A stretch of 35,558 bases of DNA from Saprospiraceae bacterium (lineage in GTDB: Bacteria; Bacteroidota; Bacteroidia; Chitinophagales; Saprospiraceae). This document shows, in pieces, positions 16,501 to 27,100 of the stretch. The stretch spans positions 1 to 35,558 of the forward strand of contig JAHDFB010000028.1 of the NCBI GenBank assembly GCA_020628475.1. The letters run 5' to 3'. The position numbers were made by a program, and so were the translations under genes. The notes beneath the pieces are model-generated. The model searched no databases. It was not told where the DNA came from and worked only from the letters and a program-made list of their open reading frames with translations. Position 1 is the stretch's first letter, and each line of letters opens with the position of its first letter.

Positions 16501-19500
16501 AGGACAGAAGATTACTGGAGGCGTTTGATCTGTGATTTTAATGGTTTGGAAATACTTGATAGATTCAGAAGTACACCAATCAAAGATTAACCACTCTCTC
16601 AATACCTTATATGTATTTCCACACATAGGGAATGAAACATCTGTATATGTCGCCTGAATCATAGCACAAGCTCCAGCATCTGGAATACCTGTAAATTCAG
16701 GAGCAGGATAACCTTCATCCGTCGTCGGATACGTAGCGCTACAAGATAAGGTTGGAAGATCAATATCATCATAATGAAGAGGAAGTGTTACATCCGCTAG
16801 TGCGATTCTTTCCACAGAAATCGTGTCAATCGCTGATGTGGTATTACCCGATGCATCCGTTGCCGTCCAAGTTCTGTAAATAACGGTCTGGTATTGTTGA
16901 TCACACTCGAAATCATTGACCATATCTTCGTAGCTCAAATCAACATTACTACAACCGTCAAAACCTTCAATCACATAAGCTTGACTTCCATTAGGAAAGA
17001 TGCTTACATTGATTGGAAGGGGGAAACCTACAGATTCTGGTGTCACTTCATCTCTACAATCCACCACATAACTATCAGGTAATAAATCTGGAATTTGTTT
17101 ATCCTCGATGGTGATGCTCCCCCAACAAGTGTTCGCACCACATTCATAACCTACACTATATTCAATGGTACGATTAATATAAGCAGAATTCAAAGTTGTT
17201 CCTGGAATGATGTTTCCAAACTCATCTTTTAATGTAATTGTATAAAAATCAAGTGGCTCCACCGGATTTTCAATTAACATATCTACATTCAGTTCCACAA
17301 CACAATCACTATTAACCGAAACATTCAAATTATCATTACACACCAATACCGGTGTTGAATTCAAGCTAATCAATACATCATCAGAGCCGGAACTACAAGG
17401 ACCAGTATTTCCAGGATCTTGAGCGGAAAGCGTTAATGTGAAATCGCCATTAGCAATATCATTAACCCCTGGGATATACGTAGTAGAACTTGGGAACATG
17501 CCCATAGAAGTTGATCCTGGCATAAATACACCATCTCCTGATGAACTCCACGTTCCAGTTGTAATTGTATTACTATTGATTTGTGCATTTAAATCGGCCA
17601 GATTTAATTCTGCATTTTCACAGATAAAGGTATCGTCTCCAGCAAAAAGTGTAAGACTTGGCGATATATATACAATAGTAGAATCTGTACCATCAAAACA
17701 ATTACCTCCAGAACCTCCATTTAACGTCCAGAAAAGAATAACACTATCCGTTTCTGTAGCATCTGGTGTATATATGGCATTTGGAATGGTGTCATTGTCA
17801 AAAAAACCAGCTCCACCAGTCCACATACCAGAAGTACCTACTGGCTGTGTTGCATTCAATTGCGCGAAATCTCCGGAACAAATGGTAACAGATGGTCCAG
17901 CATCCGCAGTAATTGTCATATCCAAAGTAACATCAAAAACATCAACACCTGTACATCCTTCTGCGTCTGTAACAGTTACAGTAAATGAAGCGTCTGCCAT
18001 AGGAGTAACCATAATCGTAGGTGTTATCTCTCCAGTTGACCAAGCATAGGTATAAGGTGGCGTACCATTAATAGAATCTAATTCTAACATAATGGTTTCG
18101 CCCGAACAAATCGTTGAATCGGCTGGATTAAATGCAGCATATACCGAATCAATTCGAATGCCTAAACATACCGTTGACTGAATTCCAAATTCGTTAATGA
18201 CCGTTACAGAAATTAAATCTTCTCCAACATCCCCATTGTTGGTATATTGAAAAGAAAGATCACCCGTAATCACCGCGGTACCCAAAGTACCCTGCTCTAT
18301 ATTTCTTATTTTATTCGTATTTCCACAGCTCAATGTGTTTAAAGTATGGTTGATAGATCCAGATCGGCAAATAGTATCTAATACATAAAAATCAACCGGA
18401 TCGTTTAATACTGGATCAAGAATATTAACTTTCTCACTGAATGAAGTGATAAATCCGAATGTTCCAGCAAAAATTGGATCTCCAATCAGTACGGCCGCAT
18501 TGAAAAACTCATCCGAAGAAACCGTATTGATGGTTGCTATATCCGCATCGCCAATCGTTACAGTGGAATATCCTGGTAATGAAGGAACCGCCTGTGTAAT
18601 AGCTGTTGCATAGGTATTATACAATGCACCATTAAACATTAATGAAGCTAATCCAGTATCTTCAATGATTATATTAAGGCCGAATTCAGCCGTCGTATTA
18701 AATCTTGAAAAAGATGCAAATTGATCACCACGACATTCACCAACGGCAGGTACAATAGCCATACCAGCTTCACCTAAACTTAGACCTGAAACTTGATAAG
18801 CGTAAGAAGGTTTCGATGTTTCAATATATGTTCCCAATCCTAGTGGACCGGTTACGTCTACTTGAACAAAATCACCAGCATTTAATTTTGCTCTAAACAC
18901 ATTATTCACAAATACGTCTGTATTATTTTCAATAGCTACGATTATTCCATAATCTTGAGGATCCAAAACACCACCGCGCATCAATACATACTCTGTACCA
19001 GTACTTCGTACAGGTACCAGCATATCTAATCCACCATCATCTTCTGTAACCCCTGATGCGCTTGTATGTTGAGAACCGCTCACAACAACAATTTCTTTGT
19101 CAGATGTAATTAAAGCTCCAGAAACCGTTACATTAAATCCTTCGTCTATGACGGTATATGATTCTCCCGCATCCAACATAATCGTAGCAGGAAGGGTTTG
19201 ACCTTCCAATGGGCGATCTGAATTAATAGTAATTGAAGTAGCATCTTCCGTAGCCATCACAGATATGAAATGATGTTCTTCTCTAGTCATACCTAGGGCT
19301 GATTGGATCAAGGTATTTGTTTGTGAACCAGCTCTAAAGCTTTTTCCAAATGCTTCTTTACCTTTTACCGTCATCAAGGTTTTATTTAATCGACCATCCA
19401 AAATATATAATAATTGAACGGGTACATCAGAACTTACAATCAAACCTTTATTATTCTCAACAGCATTATTAACATCCGTTCTTAAAATGTCATTAAGATC

Positions 19501-20934
19501 ATCGAACAAAATTGTATCCGGCATACCAGCAGTAATAACGATATCTCGAGTATAGGAACCATCGGCCGTTGTTAAATTAATGTTAGCTGAAGGGAAATCC
19601 GTACTTAAACAAAGAATAGCCGGTGAAGAATAATCTGTCTCCGTAGCCGTCATCTTCCATACAGGAGGAATATAAAAGTTAAATCCTTGATCACAAGTTG
19701 TTTGATCCAATGCCTCAGGACAATCAGCATCCTGAAAATCAATTAAACCATCAAAATCATCATCGATTCCATTTCCACATATTTCTACTCCAGCTTGAGT
19801 AATGGGAGAAGTACATGAAATATTAGCTTGCCATCCTATATTAATTCCAAATCCGATAGATTTAAATTGAAATGTCAAACATTTATTGGTTGATAAAATG
19901 TAAGATTTGATTCTGAATTCGTCATTGAAAAATCCTGCATCCGTACCATAGAATTTTCCAATAAGCGGTGACAAGGTATCAGGACCATCAAATACTAGTA
20001 ATGTATCTACATTACTACTTTGCGACAAAACGAATTCTGTGAAAGTAGCTTCAATTTGAGCATCATTCGCAGAACAATATGTATTGACATACATAGTATC
20101 AAATGAATAATTACCCATGGCTCCACCATCATCTGTAAATAATGCAGAACAAGTAACGATCGTATTATCACAATCCATATCAGCCATGTCTACATTCATA
20201 TCACCATCATCATCCTCTCCATTATCACAGATTTCATTACAACCAGAGTAAATCACTTCTTGAGAAAGAAACGTTACACAAGTTCCATCTGTATATCTTG
20301 CAAATACCTGATAGGTTCCCGCTGGTAAACTATTAAAAACATTAGATGCCTGATAAGTCAAACCCGCGTCAATGGAATATTCAATAGTTCCTTGCATGCC
20401 ACTAGCAGCTGCAGAAATAGTTCCATCCATATTACCACACGTAGCTGAAGTACTAGTAGTCATCCCAGCTACAATATCACAAGATTCCACACAACTAATA
20501 TCAGCACTATAACCGGCTAGGTTTGTTGATGCATCGGATTGAAAAACAATCGTAAGACAACCGTTAGAGGAAACGACTGCGCCAGGAGACGAACTATTCG
20601 TATAAACACCAATCAATGGAGCAGATGCATCCGCACCATCGTAGATGAATAAATAATCAAAATTCTCTTCAATATCAAATGAAGTAAATGTTAATTTAAT
20701 TTCATTGCCTGAATCAGAACAATACGTCTCAGTAATATTCTCATTATTCATGTAATTTCCCATTGCTCCACCAGAATCATAAATGGTTCCAGTACAAGTA
20801 TTTGTTTGAGCAAAAGAAATATTAAAAAAACTTGATAAAAAAATCAAGACCAATGAGAAATTCTTAAAATGTGCACCCAAAATAGACGACACCTTCATTT
20901 TAAGAGCTAGGTTAATGGTACGGTAATTTTTCAT
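13552..20934 (-). CDS. Giant CUB/IgGFc-binding-like/HYR surface protein with dockerin-like segment and T9SS sorting domain
   Basis: The 2460-residue protein has a signal peptide (about 1-43; an in-frame Met at 13 may be the real start). Visible regions in order are a CUB domain (about 47-147), a SprB-like repeat (150-230), an Asp-rich NGEDDDGD motif (236-255), a second CUB (260-375), another Asp-rich motif NGIDDDFDGLID (383-403), an IgGFc-binding-like region (about 415-830), PKD/Ig-like units (about 930-1190), HYR-like Cys-rich modules (about 1200-2060), a short regulatory-like beta domain, a dockerin-like segment with two F-hand-type loops (about 2105-2175), a cohesin-like beta domain (about 2245-2360) and a T9SS sorting domain (about 2375-2460, TPNPFNG). 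It is likely a cell-surface adhesin. Domain borders are estimates; ligands are unknown. Its C-terminal half is co-linear with the next gene's product. Confidence 0.88.
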   Translation of the reverse strand: MKNYRTINLALKMKVSSILGAHFKNFSLVLIFLSSFFNISFAQTNTCTGTIYDSGGAMGNYMNNENITETYCSDSGNEIKLTFTSFDIEENFDYLFIYDGADASAPLIGVYTNSSSPGAVVSSNGCLTIVFQSDASTNLAGYSADISCVESCDIVAGMTTSTSATCGNMDGTISAAASGMQGTIEYSIDAGLTYQASNVFNSLPAGTYQVFARYTDGTCVTFLSQEVIYSGCNEICDNGEDDDGDMNVDMADMDCDNTIVTCSALFTDDGGAMGNYSFDTMYVNTYCSANDAQIEATFTEFVLSQSSNVDTLLVFDGPDTLSPLIGKFYGTDAGFFNDEFRIKSYILSTNKCLTFQFKSIGFGINIGWQANISCTSPITQAGVEICGNGIDDDFDGLIDFQDADCPEALDQTTCDQGFNFYIPPVWKMTATETDYSSPAILCLSTDFPSANINLTTADGSYTRDIVITAGMPDTILFDDLNDILRTDVNNAVENNKGLIVSSDVPVQLLYILDGRLNKTLMTVKGKEAFGKSFRAGSQTNTLIQSALGMTREEHHFISVMATEDATSITINSDRPLEGQTLPATIMLDAGESYTVIDEGFNVTVSGALITSDKEIVVVSGSQHTSASGVTEDDGGLDMLVPVRSTGTEYVLMRGGVLDPQDYGIIVAIENNTDVFVNNVFRAKLNAGDFVQVDVTGPLGLGTYIETSKPSYAYQVSGLSLGEAGMAIVPAVGECRGDQFASFSRFNTTAEFGLNIIIEDTGLASLMFNGALYNTYATAITQAVPSLPGYSTVTIGDADIATINTVSSDEFFNAAVLIGDPIFAGTFGFITSFSEKVNILDPVLNDPVDFYVLDTICRSGSINHTLNTLSCGNTNKIRNIEQGTLGTAVITGDLSFQYTNNGDVGEDLISVTVINEFGIQSTVCLGIRIDSVYAAFNPADSTICSGETIMLELDSINGTPPYTYAWSTGEITPTIMVTPMADASFTVTVTDAEGCTGVDVFDVTLDMTITADAGPSVTICSGDFAQLNATQPVGTSGMWTGGAGFFDNDTIPNAIYTPDATETDSVILFWTLNGGSGGNCFDGTDSTIVYISPSLTLFAGDDTFICENAELNLADLNAQINSNTITTGTWSSSGDGVFMPGSTSMGMFPSSTTYIPGVNDIANGDFTLTLSAQDPGNTGPCSSGSDDVLISLNSTPVLVCNDNLNVSVNSDCVVELNVDMLIENPVEPLDFYTITLKDEFGNIIPGTTLNSAYINRTIEYSVGYECGANTCWGSITIEDKQIPDLLPDSYVVDCRDEVTPESVGFPLPINVSIFPNGSQAYVIEGFDGCSNVDLSYEDMVNDFECDQQYQTVIYRTWTATDASGNTTSAIDTISVERIALADVTLPLHYDDIDLPTLSCSATYPTTDEGYPAPEFTGIPDAGACAMIQATYTDVSFPMCGNTYKVLREWLIFDWCTSESIKYFQTIKITDQTPPVIFCPQNDIISTDDFSCNSGLYIIQTPETMDNCSEVSLDISVEGPDGEYIEVINGNVVADLPIGVSTITFVARDECDNASTCSYQVTTVDNVPPTPVCEGHTKVSLNNVGNARLYAASIDDGSHDNCEIESILIAKMPSQLFGDYVDFNCNELGSVIMVALQITDIYGNTNICMTEVELEDKIAPVISAPTDLTISCTTPIDETDLSNFGKVVLSPNDQEQIIIFDEENNGNAGIDGLAIDNCSVIVTEEVDIDIDCGVGEIRRTFTAIDGNNNELKAADVQIITVVNSSPFGANNIFFPPNVTVSGCKNLDTHPDETGQPTYTNEDCSSIVSSYEDKVFTVVDSACVLILREWKVLDMCQYNANTGTGIWTGTQSIKLNNLIAPEFTSSCADTTVCTYGECEGLVELSIVATDDCTEENELVYSYTIDMDDDGTIEYEGNSATISRTLDNGSYRVRWFVEDKCGNLETCNYLLTVEDCKNPTPYCLGGISTALMNNVGEVMITAESFDLGSFDNCTESDNLLFSFSENTNETTMTFNCDMLENGVSQTFELEMWVTDEAGNQDFCAILVTVQDNFDVCENTGSSTIGGAITNDEDEALTGATIQLSSDFEGGNQTFVTEEDGLYAFQSLPSGISYNVTPNKNDDMLNGVTTLDIVLIQKHILGLEVFDQPQQYIAADVNHNEGITGIDIVQIRKAILGYYDEYPDNTSWRFVDKNYDFSNENYYEFEEYISINPLTDDVADADFTAIKIGDVNMTASPNNFSAENIDNRSGESFVLNIRKLNEETIEVYSENEGLISGMQFELVWEPSAVAEIIPGALHIQDYQTRMLDKGFKLAYHNDQSVDTRDEVLFTLRYSGDVNLDDIIESMRLNPVKIKPEMYTDQLMIQDVELETRENTKNGLELYLYQNTPNPFNGSTVVGFDMPDNDNITLQVIDANGKIVVNTIAFAQKGYNQLIIDQHQLNAAGIYYYQLNTSYGVITKKMILLE

Positions 20935-21069
20935 ATAAACTAATGATTTACAGCTATTTAAGCCAATTATTTTCGAAAGGAAACCTAGTTTAGACTTTCT
21001 TCCATAGCTTATTATGCAAATCCTATACCACTTTTAATTAATGTCGTATTTCACTATACCTAAATAAAA

Positions 21070-21098
21070 AAGACCTATCCGATCAACGAATAGGTCTT
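21070..21098 (-). terminator. Rho-independent terminator after the 2053-residue T9SS gene
   Basis: A 9-bp perfect stem (21070-21078 with 21090-21098), extended inward by two more pairs after one mismatch, has a 5-nt loop. On the minus strand it is followed at once by a T-rich run (TTTTTTATTTA when the stem end is included). It lies 25 bp past the stop codon at 21123, so the two giant genes are separate transcription units. Confidence 0.8.
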
Positions 21099-21122
21099 AA
21101 TGATTAGTTTTACTTTATATGT

Positions 21123-24100
21123 TTATTCTATTAGAATCACTTTTTTATTCATCGTGATATCTTCATTCTCAATCTGGACATAATACACGCCTGCACCATT
21201 CAGATTTGTCGATAGTATTTTGATTAAATCAAATTGTTCCGTCTCCATCTCATAGACCAATTTACCTTGAACATCAAAGATTGAAATAATGGACTTCGAA
21301 TTTTCAAATCCCGATAAATCAATATTTAATGCGTCAACAAATGGATTTGGATAGATTAGCACCTCCGATCCTTGTGCAGAAAGTAGTTCTCTGAATACAA
21401 TGGTTCGAACTTCCGTATGAGCTGCTCTACCAATGTACGCTTCACTTGACGTATTTGCAATAATGCTATTAACATCAAAATCACTGTTCACGATCAATGT
21501 AAATAAATGATTGTCTCCCATCTCTGAAGATTCAAGGTCATACCATATCACCTTGAATTGCTCTTGACTTCCAATATCAGAAGGATCAATGGTAATAGCT
21601 TCAGAAATGATCTCATTATACGATTCAACAACATCCGCTCCAAGATTTAATTCAAAACCTGCTAAATCAGAAAGATCTCCAAAAAACGAGATTTCTTGTC
21701 CTTCGGCAGTTCTTTCTACTTCAAATTCTAGTAAGAATTTGGAACGTGTATCAGCATTGGATTCCATCAACTCAGTATGTGACAAATTAACATCACCTAC
21801 TTTTATCGATTTCCAATCATAATTATCCGTTTCCGATAGAATGATCTCTGTTGGATAATCATAAGGGTTTACAAGTGCTTCTATATCTGTCGTCGCAGGA
21901 TATACCACCCAACTCTTATTATTGGTAAAATAGTCCTTATGTCCTAAAATAACTTTCCTAATTTCAATGATATCCGCCCCAGTAATACTCTCTGAGTGAT
22001 TCACATCTGCAGCTATTAATTGACTATTAGATTCTAACACGCTCAATCCTAAGATATGTTTCTGAATAGAAATGATATCGAAGGTGGTCACGCCATGAAG
22101 TATATCATTATTATCGGTTACTTGTAATGTTGCAGCATTACTTGCTCCAGAGATTGGCATGGAGTACATACCCGCTTCATCCGTCAATACTTCGTTGTAT
22201 TGAGATTCAATATCATCCAATCGCACCGTAGCATTCTCATTTTTATAATCGTTATCAGATGAAATTTCTCCGACTACGATAGTAGATCCGCAGAAATCGC
22301 CGTTATCCTGAACTAAGAAGCTAGTATTGCAAAAATCTTGGTTACCGTCTAAGTCCGTTACATAAATCTGAATAAATTGGAATCCTAGATCATCACACGT
22401 ATAGGTACGTTCTGTGTCCGTCACATCTGGTGAAAAGGAGAAGATAAGATCTTCTTGACTGGTACAGTTGTCAAAAGACCCAGCATCTAAATCAGCAGCA
22501 GAAACCATGACCATTCCCATTGCAGAAAGACTAGCCTTCAATCCAGTCTTACAATAAGGAGTCGGTTCCTTATCATTTACATCAATTGTAATAATCTGAG
22601 AAGCTGTTTCATTATTTCCACAACCATCACTAACGATCCAATAAATTTTATGCTCACCTACTGGGAACGAAGACAATCCAGCTGTATTAGAACTAATCGT
22701 ACTGCCATCTGCCCAACCAGAAGTAGGGAAATCTATAGTATCATCATTGTTCAAATCTACTCGATATTGGTAAGCAATATAAGCTGGATCCGTACAGGCA
22801 TCAGTAGCATTCTCTGTGAAACTTATAGAAGCTGATGTACAATCATCTGCTGTAAAGTTTTTATCCTCTGGATTAAAATCCGGACCTTCATTATCAAAAG
22901 CATCGATTTCTAAAAAGAACTCGTAATATCCATTATCCGAATTGTATGGGTCTAATTCTCCCGTTATTGGATCAACATAATTTTCATCAAATACACATTG
23001 ATCAATGACCTCATAGTGCAATAAATACTTTTTACAAGCACCGCCTGCAAAATTGAAAGTATCAACACTAATACTCTCTCCTACCTCCGTACATAATCCT
23101 TCAATATTTAGATCTAAACTAGGAATACTGAAGCCGTCATTACAATCAATTTGGATTGCTGGCAAATCATCATCATTGTCGTTGTTATTATCATTCACAT
23201 CACACCAGTCATATACATTATTATTTAGGTCAGTAAATGAAATTCGATCACAAGTTAGAGTATTTTCAAAATTTTGAGTTATCGCAATTGCCTGAGAACA
23301 AGTAGACACTCCGGCAGCATTGGAAGCAATAAAAGTTCTAATTACAATCCCAGCACCACAACTTTCATTAAATAAAGCATTTTGAACGAGGTTTCCATCA
23401 CAAGCATTCTGTACGGATGCAGCTCCAAACAACTCATCCATTAGTGCATTATTTGTTAAGTCTAATCCGTTTATATCAACACAATTAACTGTCATAAACG
23501 GAGGACATGTAATAATTGGCGCTGTTTTATTTTGAACTTCTACCTCAACCATGACAATATTACAATTATCTCCCGTCGTACCAAAGGTTTCTGATTCATC
23601 TGCGTCATCACATACTCTGAAAGTGACCATCTGCGTTTCTCCTACATCTGCACAACAGAAATGCACTACTTCATTAAATTGGAAATTATCATCGCCTGCT
23701 GGTGGAAAGTAATCTTGTCCTGGACAAGTACTGAATGTTCTTAATACAGAAAATCCAATATCTGAACATCCATCATAAGATCCATCATCAAAAGATTCAG
23801 CATATAGTTTAGCCGTTCCATCTAAAGATAAGGTTACTGTCAAAGATGATTCTGCAATCACTACTGGTGGTGTCAAATCTACAAAGGTAACCGTGAAAGT
23901 TTCTGCTGCTTCATTACCGCAATCATCCACTGCAACAGCAGATAGTTGATACGCTTTATTTAATTCAACAATATCCACTCTAAAGTATCCATTATCGATT
24001 TCACCTTCTTCTGAAGTAAAATAGACACTAGCTTCTCCACAATTATCAATAGCCGGAATCAGTGGTAGCTGATATTCTCCATGACAATGCGGTGTAGCAG

Positions 24101-27100
24101 CGATTGTTATATCTTCAGGCCCAATAAAGCTAGGCGCTTGCAAATCAGACACCTTGATTACTTGAGTCTCTTCTGCCACTTCTCCAGTACACCAATCTAC
24201 AACTGTCCAATGGCGTAATACTTTATATCCTATTCCACATGTTGGAATGACATCGTCGGTGTAGTAAGAAATAGTTTCCGAACATCCAAAGCCTAAACTC
24301 GGCTCACCGGTTCCTGGTAAAATACCAATCGAAGTTGCCGACGGTAAACCATTTTCGCCAACTGCGAACGTTACGCCTGCTCCATCACATGCCAAAGGGT
24401 CAAAATTTCCAGTTAATCCGTCGTAATTTAATGGAAATACTAAATCATCAAAGGAATCTTTTAATACGGTAATAACTTGCGTACAAGGCTCGCTGGCATT
24501 TCCTTCAGCATCTATAGCTACCCAAATTCTCGTTATTTGACTAGAAAAAGTATCTTGACAAGAGCCCAGTTCAATGTCTTCTTCCATCTCAAAGAATACC
24601 GTACTACAGTTTTCTGTAACACTAGGTTCTATAGGAGAGATATCATCTCCACAATTTAATACCAAATTGGTACATGAATCGATAACTGGAGCTAATTTAT
24701 CTTCAATGACCACGGTTCCCCAACAACTATTTCCAGTTTCCAAATCAACAATAGAAATATAGATCGGAGTATTTAGAATACTATTATCCAAAATGACAGA
24801 GTAACCTGTACCATACTCATTTTGAACGGTCGTTCCAACACTTTGTCCATTGTAACTTGCTTCAACACCGTAATCTTCATAACATCCATATGCACCACCT
24901 TCTAATAATGCATCTGCACCAATTAATGCTTCACAAGATTCATCTAAACTCACATTGATAGCTCCGTTACATGCCATCGTAGATGTCGGGTCATTATATT
25001 CTTCAACAGTGATCATGTAAGAACAAGTGATCACATTCCCATTATCCTCTGTGGCCTCATAGACCACTGTATAAGGAGAATTTTCTTTATCCAAGAAATC
25101 TCCATTGACCGGTCCAGAAACATATACAAACTCTAAACTATCCGTACAATTGTCCATCGCCATTGGGTCTGGTAAGGCAGCAAATGTACCACAATCACCC
25201 GGGTCCAATGAAATGGTCATATCGCTAGGACATATCACCACGGGTGCTTCAAAATCTCCAATAGTCAAAGTCTGTGTGAAGACTTCATTTTCACAAATTC
25301 CTGTATAACTTGTTGTAAAGCTCCCTACTGGGAATGGAACAGCAGCTGAAGCATTATTTGCTGTGCCATCGAGTGCATTAATTCCTGAATAGGTCCAAAG
25401 TGTGTCTACAAATTGTCCAGTATTTATGGTAGCATCATCCATACGATAAGCCCAGCCATCCAAATAATCCCATGATTGACCACTCCCATCAATGTCAATC
25501 TCACCAAACAAATCGATGACTTTTCCTGAACAAAATAGTTCTATGGCATCATCTCCATTTATTAAGGCTGCCGGTGTTACAAAATCCGGCTTAAAACCAA
25601 AGAAAGTCTCAAAAGCTATGGAGTCAGACGCTACATAAATGAAGGTTCCTTGAGCAATACCACCAGCCGGGAACATAAATTCTTCTCCATCTGTTCCTCC
25701 TCCATTATTAGCACTACCCAATGAGTAATCCGATAAATTGCCCACAGTACTAACCGCATATAATTCTATAGCTTTAGGAACACCTCCTGATAATGGTCCA
25801 TCAATAACTCCTGTGATCATTAAATTTCCACAAGAAGACACTGTATTACTAATATCAAATGTCCCCATTCCAGAGGCTGCTATATCGATTGCACCGGTAG
25901 CTGAATTAAGCGATAATGAATCTTCATCACCTGAAGCAATCTGGTAAAACCCATCCACGCCAGTGTCATGCATTGGCAATAGTACACCATCGCCAGGACA
26001 TATTGTATCCATCATATATGAAAATTCTGCAGATGCAGCTTCTTCAACAATATATAGAGAGACTTCATCCGATGCTGGCTCACAACCTGGAGCAGTAACC
26101 GTCCAAGTCAATATTACGCAATCGTTTAAATCGGCGTCTCCTGGCGTATACGTTGTCATGGCCAATGTATCATTTCCAAATGTTCCTGCGCCTCCAGTCC
26201 ATTGTCCTGATTGACCATCCGGTAAAGCAGTAGCCGCTAAATTAATTGGATCTGATGTACAAAACATCATATCTTCTCCGGCTTCAGCCAAAGGTGCTTC
26301 AAATACTTCAACAGTAATAGCAGTAGCTTCTGATTCATTCAATGAATCAATCGTTGTAATCCAATACATCTCTGGACTTGTAGCTGGAGTCGTCATTGGA
26401 TCATAATTAGCTCCAGTTGCAACTGGAACAGCTGCTTGATTAGCCGCAGGGTCTTCATCGTAATAATTGAAACTAATGGTTCCATTTTGAATTGGAGTAC
26501 CCGTTACCTCGATATCATCAAAGGCAATCTCTTCCCCGGCAGAATCCATATATACTAAAATGCTAAAGGTGACTTGATTTGCATTGAGTGTTTCCATATT
26601 AGGAATTGTGAAACAAAACTGTGATGCCGTCGTAATAATTTGAGGTCCATCAGAACCATCTCCATTACAATCCAAATCATGATGTAGCGGCTCATTGAAA
26701 TCATCCCCATTGTCAAAATAGTTAAAACAAAGACCATCTTGATTTGCAGCTGCATCTATAGCATATTGAACCGTCACATAATCCGAAGCATCATATGAAT
26801 TAGAACCAAGTGGATTAGTATTTCCTGCTGCTAGATCAAAACAAAACTGTATGTCCTGAAATCCAGCAATGTTAACCGCATTGAAAACAATCGATTGCTC
26901 ATCATTTCCGTCCCCACCGTTATCATCTGTATCTTCTGCTGCCCAAAACATATTGGTTCCATCTTGAAAAGAATATTGACCACTTGTGTTGGCTATATCG
27001 GTACCATCGGTCAAGTTAAAATGATCATTCACACCATCATTAAACATAATAGAAGCTGTGTAGCCGATACCAGTAGCAGAATCAAAATCTTCCGTTCCCA

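Noticed and set aside
17438-18049. A 203-codon plus-strand open frame inside the first giant gene
   Set aside because: It is antisense to clear PKD/HYR-like coding sequence, has no start signal or family motif, and is rich in Ser, Pro and Val as expected from the reverse of this repeat-rich gene.
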